From positions 1 to 23,765 of the forward strand of contig JBFXEJ010000103.1 in assembly GCA_050180235.1 (NCBI GenBank): a stretch of 23,765 nucleotides of DNA, read 5' to 3'. Shown piece by piece: positions 22,305-23,765 of the stretch. Position numbers and translations under genes: made by a program. Under the pieces are notes generated by a model. The model saw only the letters and a program-made list of their open reading frames with translations. It was not told the DNA's origin and ran no database searches. Position 1 is the first letter of the stretch, and each line of letters opens with the position of its first letter. Source of the stretch: JAABRU01 sp050180235 (GTDB lineage Bacteria; Desulfobacterota; Desulfobacteria; Desulfobacterales; Desulfococcaceae).

Positions 22305-22665
22305 TCAGGCTGCATTCAAATCCTTTTGATGCAGCATCTCACGGAACGATTCCAAATCATGGCATTTCACAGCCTGCACCAGAAGAGATTTCAGCACAGT
22401 GAATTCGCCGATCTGTCTGACAGTGCGGGAAACATCTCTGGGAACCCTGCCGAAACGCCCTCTGACCGCATCAATCAGCATTTCCCGGCTGGCTTCCACT
22501 TTTCCCTCTGCTTTCCCCTCTTTCTTCCCCTCTTTCCTTCCGATACGTTCCCAACTGGTGACATAAGGCATTTTCTTTTCCTCCTCTGCTTTTGCCAGTT
22601 CCTCTGACAACTGTTTTTCCAGATCTTCCGGCAGAACCATGAGCCAGTCAATGAACCGGCATAAT
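21939..22665. repeat. 366-bp-period tandem duplication at the Rpn gene end
   Basis: Bases 21939-22299 and 22305-22665 are two direct copies offset by exactly 366 bases, which is 122 codons. For example GATTCCAAATCATG starts at 21982 and again at 22348. Identity is high in the region encoding VRGRFGRVPRDVSRTVRQIG and lower in the coiled-coil part. Five bases separate the copies. Confidence 0.88.
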
Positions 22666-23273
22666 TCAAGAATATCCTCCCGTGTGTATCCGCGATGATA
22701 CAGCATACGAATGAGATAAAACTTCCATTTTTTTCTTTCCTCATCCTTTCCCCTGCCGAATTCCTGGGCTTTGAGATGTGCCATGACCACAACGGCAAAG
22801 GGATTGGGATTTTTTTCCAGACTGTCCCATTTTTCCCGCCAGTCCGCAAGTTTTATCACGGGAAATTCAAATCTCAGTCTGCATCCGTACCATTCCGAAA
22901 CATATTCCGCAGGTTTGAAATCCGGGTCAGTGTCTGTCAGAACAGCCAGACTGACAACCGGCATTTGGTAACGGTCAAACAGCCGGTAATTGTAAATGTA
23001 CATTCTTGCTGCAAAACCGGCATCTCCGTAACCCTGAATTTCAATGTGGATCAGAATCAGGGCAGGCTTTCCGTTCCTGATATGCACTCTGACAAGTTTG
23101 TCAACCCGCCGTGTTCCGGCTTTGGCATCCCTTACAATCTTTTCCAGTTCCTTATCCAGAAAAATATAACCTTTTTCCCAGTCAATGTCATCATGTATTT
23201 CCGGAAAAAACAGTTGCATGAACGGACGGAAATATCTTTCCAGAGCCTCTTTCCAGGGGCTGTCCTGCTTCAT
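22305..23273 (-). CDS. Rpn-family recombination-promoting nuclease / transposase-like protein
   Basis: In this 322-residue protein the N-terminal PD-(D/E)XK-like domain shows DDIDWEKGYIFLDKELEKI, then RRVDKLVRVHI, then ALILIHIEIQGY (the ExQ variant of the active site), FAARMYIYNYRLFDRY, and PVVSLAVLTD. A helical region with RMLYHRGYTREDILELCRFI, a Lys/Glu-rich coiled coil (ERIGRKEGKKEGKAEGKVEA) and a small C-terminal domain (AVRGRFGRVPRDVSRTVRQI) follow. This is the architecture of the Rpn/YhgA-like proteins that abound in Desulfobacterales genomes, some of which promote recombination. The ATG at 23273 has AAGGA 9-10 bases upstream. It lies between trpS and scpA, as an apparent insertion into a housekeeping cluster. 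Confidence 0.82.
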   Translation of the reverse strand: MKQDSPWKEALERYFRPFMQLFFPEIHDDIDWEKGYIFLDKELEKIVRDAKAGTRRVDKLVRVHIRNGKPALILIHIEIQGYGDAGFAARMYIYNYRLFDRYQMPVVSLAVLTDTDPDFKPAEYVSEWYGCRLRFEFPVIKLADWREKWDSLEKNPNPFAVVVMAHLKAQEFGRGKDEERKKWKFYLIRMLYHRGYTREDILELCRFIDWLMVLPEDLEKQLSEELAKAEEEKKMPYVTSWERIGRKEGKKEGKAEGKVEASREMLIDAVRGRFGRVPRDVSRTVRQIGEFTVLKSLLVQAVKCHDLESFREMLHQKDLNAA

Positions 23274-23336
23274 TTGTATGTCCTTTCATATGGTTTGCTC
23301 TCAAATCCTCCGGGCGAGGCAGAAAATATCCTGCAA

Positions 23337-23468
23337 TTATAAATGCGAATTAAGAGTCAGATTCCGGCAGGATTTGACAACTTCTTAAAAGTTGTCAAAT
23401 CCTGTATGAATATACAGCAGTCAGTTTTTGTTCTTTCTGAAATTTTTAACTCTTAATTCGCATTATAA
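23337..23468. repeat. 132-bp palindromic element between trpS and the Rpn gene
   Basis: The outer arms TTATAAATGCGAATTAAGAGT (23337-, shown here except that its last base ends at 23357) and ACTCTTAATTCGCATTATAA (23449-23468) pair with one bulged base. Inside, CAGGATTTGACAACTT (23368-23383) and its exact complement (23389-23404) form a 16-bp stem with a 5-base loop. The element begins 63 bases upstream of the Rpn start and ends 42 bases after the trpS stop. It may serve as the trpS terminator region, but it looks like a non-autonomous repeat. Confidence 0.75.
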
Positions 23469-23510
23469 ATTTTTCCCCATCATCAACTGTTTTGAACCAT
23501 TACCGAAAAT

Positions 23511-23765
23511 TCATCCTGCAATTTTCACTGCTGCCCGGACTTCTGCCATTGTCTGCTGTGCCACTTTTCTGGCTTTGTCACTGCCGGAGACAAGAATATC
23601 ATTCACCATTTCAGGCCGGGCTTTGTAAAATTCCCTTTTTTCCCGGATGGGTTCCAGAAATGAGATCAGATTTGCAGCCATTTTTTTCTTGCACTGCACG
23701 CAGCCGATGCCTGCATTCCGGCAGTTTTCATTCACCTCAGCAATCATGGCCTGATCAGAATAGAG
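23511..23765 (-). CDS. trpS: Tryptophanyl-tRNA synthetase, C-terminal part
   Basis: The frame enters from the right edge and runs 84 residues to the stop at 23511-23513. It shows the typical TrpS end: a CRNAGIGCVQCKKKMA segment, then FLEPIREKREFY, a DILVSGSDKARKVAQQT segment and MAEVRAAVKI. TrpS charges tRNA-Trp in the cytoplasm. The catalytic HIGH and KMSKS motifs lie outside the window, so completeness cannot be judged. Its placement upstream of scpA-scpB on the same strand matches a common delta-proteobacterial order. Confidence 0.88.
   Translation of the reverse strand, partial: LYSDQAMIAEVNENCRNAGIGCVQCKKKMAANLISFLEPIREKREFYKARPEMVNDILVSGSDKARKVAQQTMAEVRAAVKIAG

Overview
The window is bacterial chromosomal DNA of moderate GC. 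It is most likely from a delta-proteobacterial sulfate reducer (Desulfobacterota, Desulfobacterales-like). This is an inference from gene content and order: a trpS / scpA / scpB neighbourhood, a dxs-tlyA pair, a BatA-BatB/C-BatD-BatE operon with a fused BatB-BatC, an Rpn-type nuclease gene, a large LRR-Roc-COR protein and many short palindromic elements. No rRNA, tRNA or CRISPR array was seen.

Region 1 (1-2649) is a graveyard of mobile and decayed sequence. It opens with the C-terminal end of an ISAzo13-type transposase (+) and a possible 5' scrap of an IS4-type transposase (-). Next comes a two-gene module: a small antitoxin-like protein with an in-frame amber codon, followed by an HNH endonuclease gene broken by two different miniature inverted-repeat elements. 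Removing each element plus one 3-bp target duplication restores the HNH frame exactly. Then come fragments of a second copy of the module and a cluster of about 134-bp palindromic repeats, ending in another palindrome that abuts the next gene.

Region 2 (2650-7492, minus strand) holds housekeeping genes, transcribed dxs (isoprenoid precursor synthesis, TTG start) then tlyA (S4-FtsJ-type rRNA methyltransferase, overlapping dxs by 19 bp) then an EF-G-like GTPase whose catalytic-histidine position is Asp. Good sigma70-like promoters lie before dxs and before the EF-G-like gene.

Region 3 (7631-12613, minus strand) is the most accessory-looking part: an AAA-type ATPase with a C-terminal PD-(D/E)XK nuclease-like domain, followed by a ROCO protein with 15 nearly identical 22-residue LRRs, a Roc GTPase, COR and a short C-terminal module. 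I suggest these two form a conflict or signalling locus. Divergent from them lie a TudS/DUF523 protein, a small membrane protein and a NERD nuclease with a topoisomerase-type zinc ribbon (12810-14492, +).

Region 4 (14563-20182, +) is the Bat operon: BatA, BatB-BatC fusion, BatD, BatE. BatD carries a palindromic repeat inside the coding sequence for its signal-peptide region. No moxR or DUF58 gene precedes the operon.

Region 5 (20210-23765, minus strand) is trpS (3' end only), an Rpn-family nuclease, an in-frame duplicate of its C-terminal module, scpA and scpB. scpA and scpB encode the kleisin and winged-helix partners of SMC. The Rpn gene and a palindromic element separate trpS from scpA. 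scpB has an odd Arg-rich tail that may be a frameshift product.
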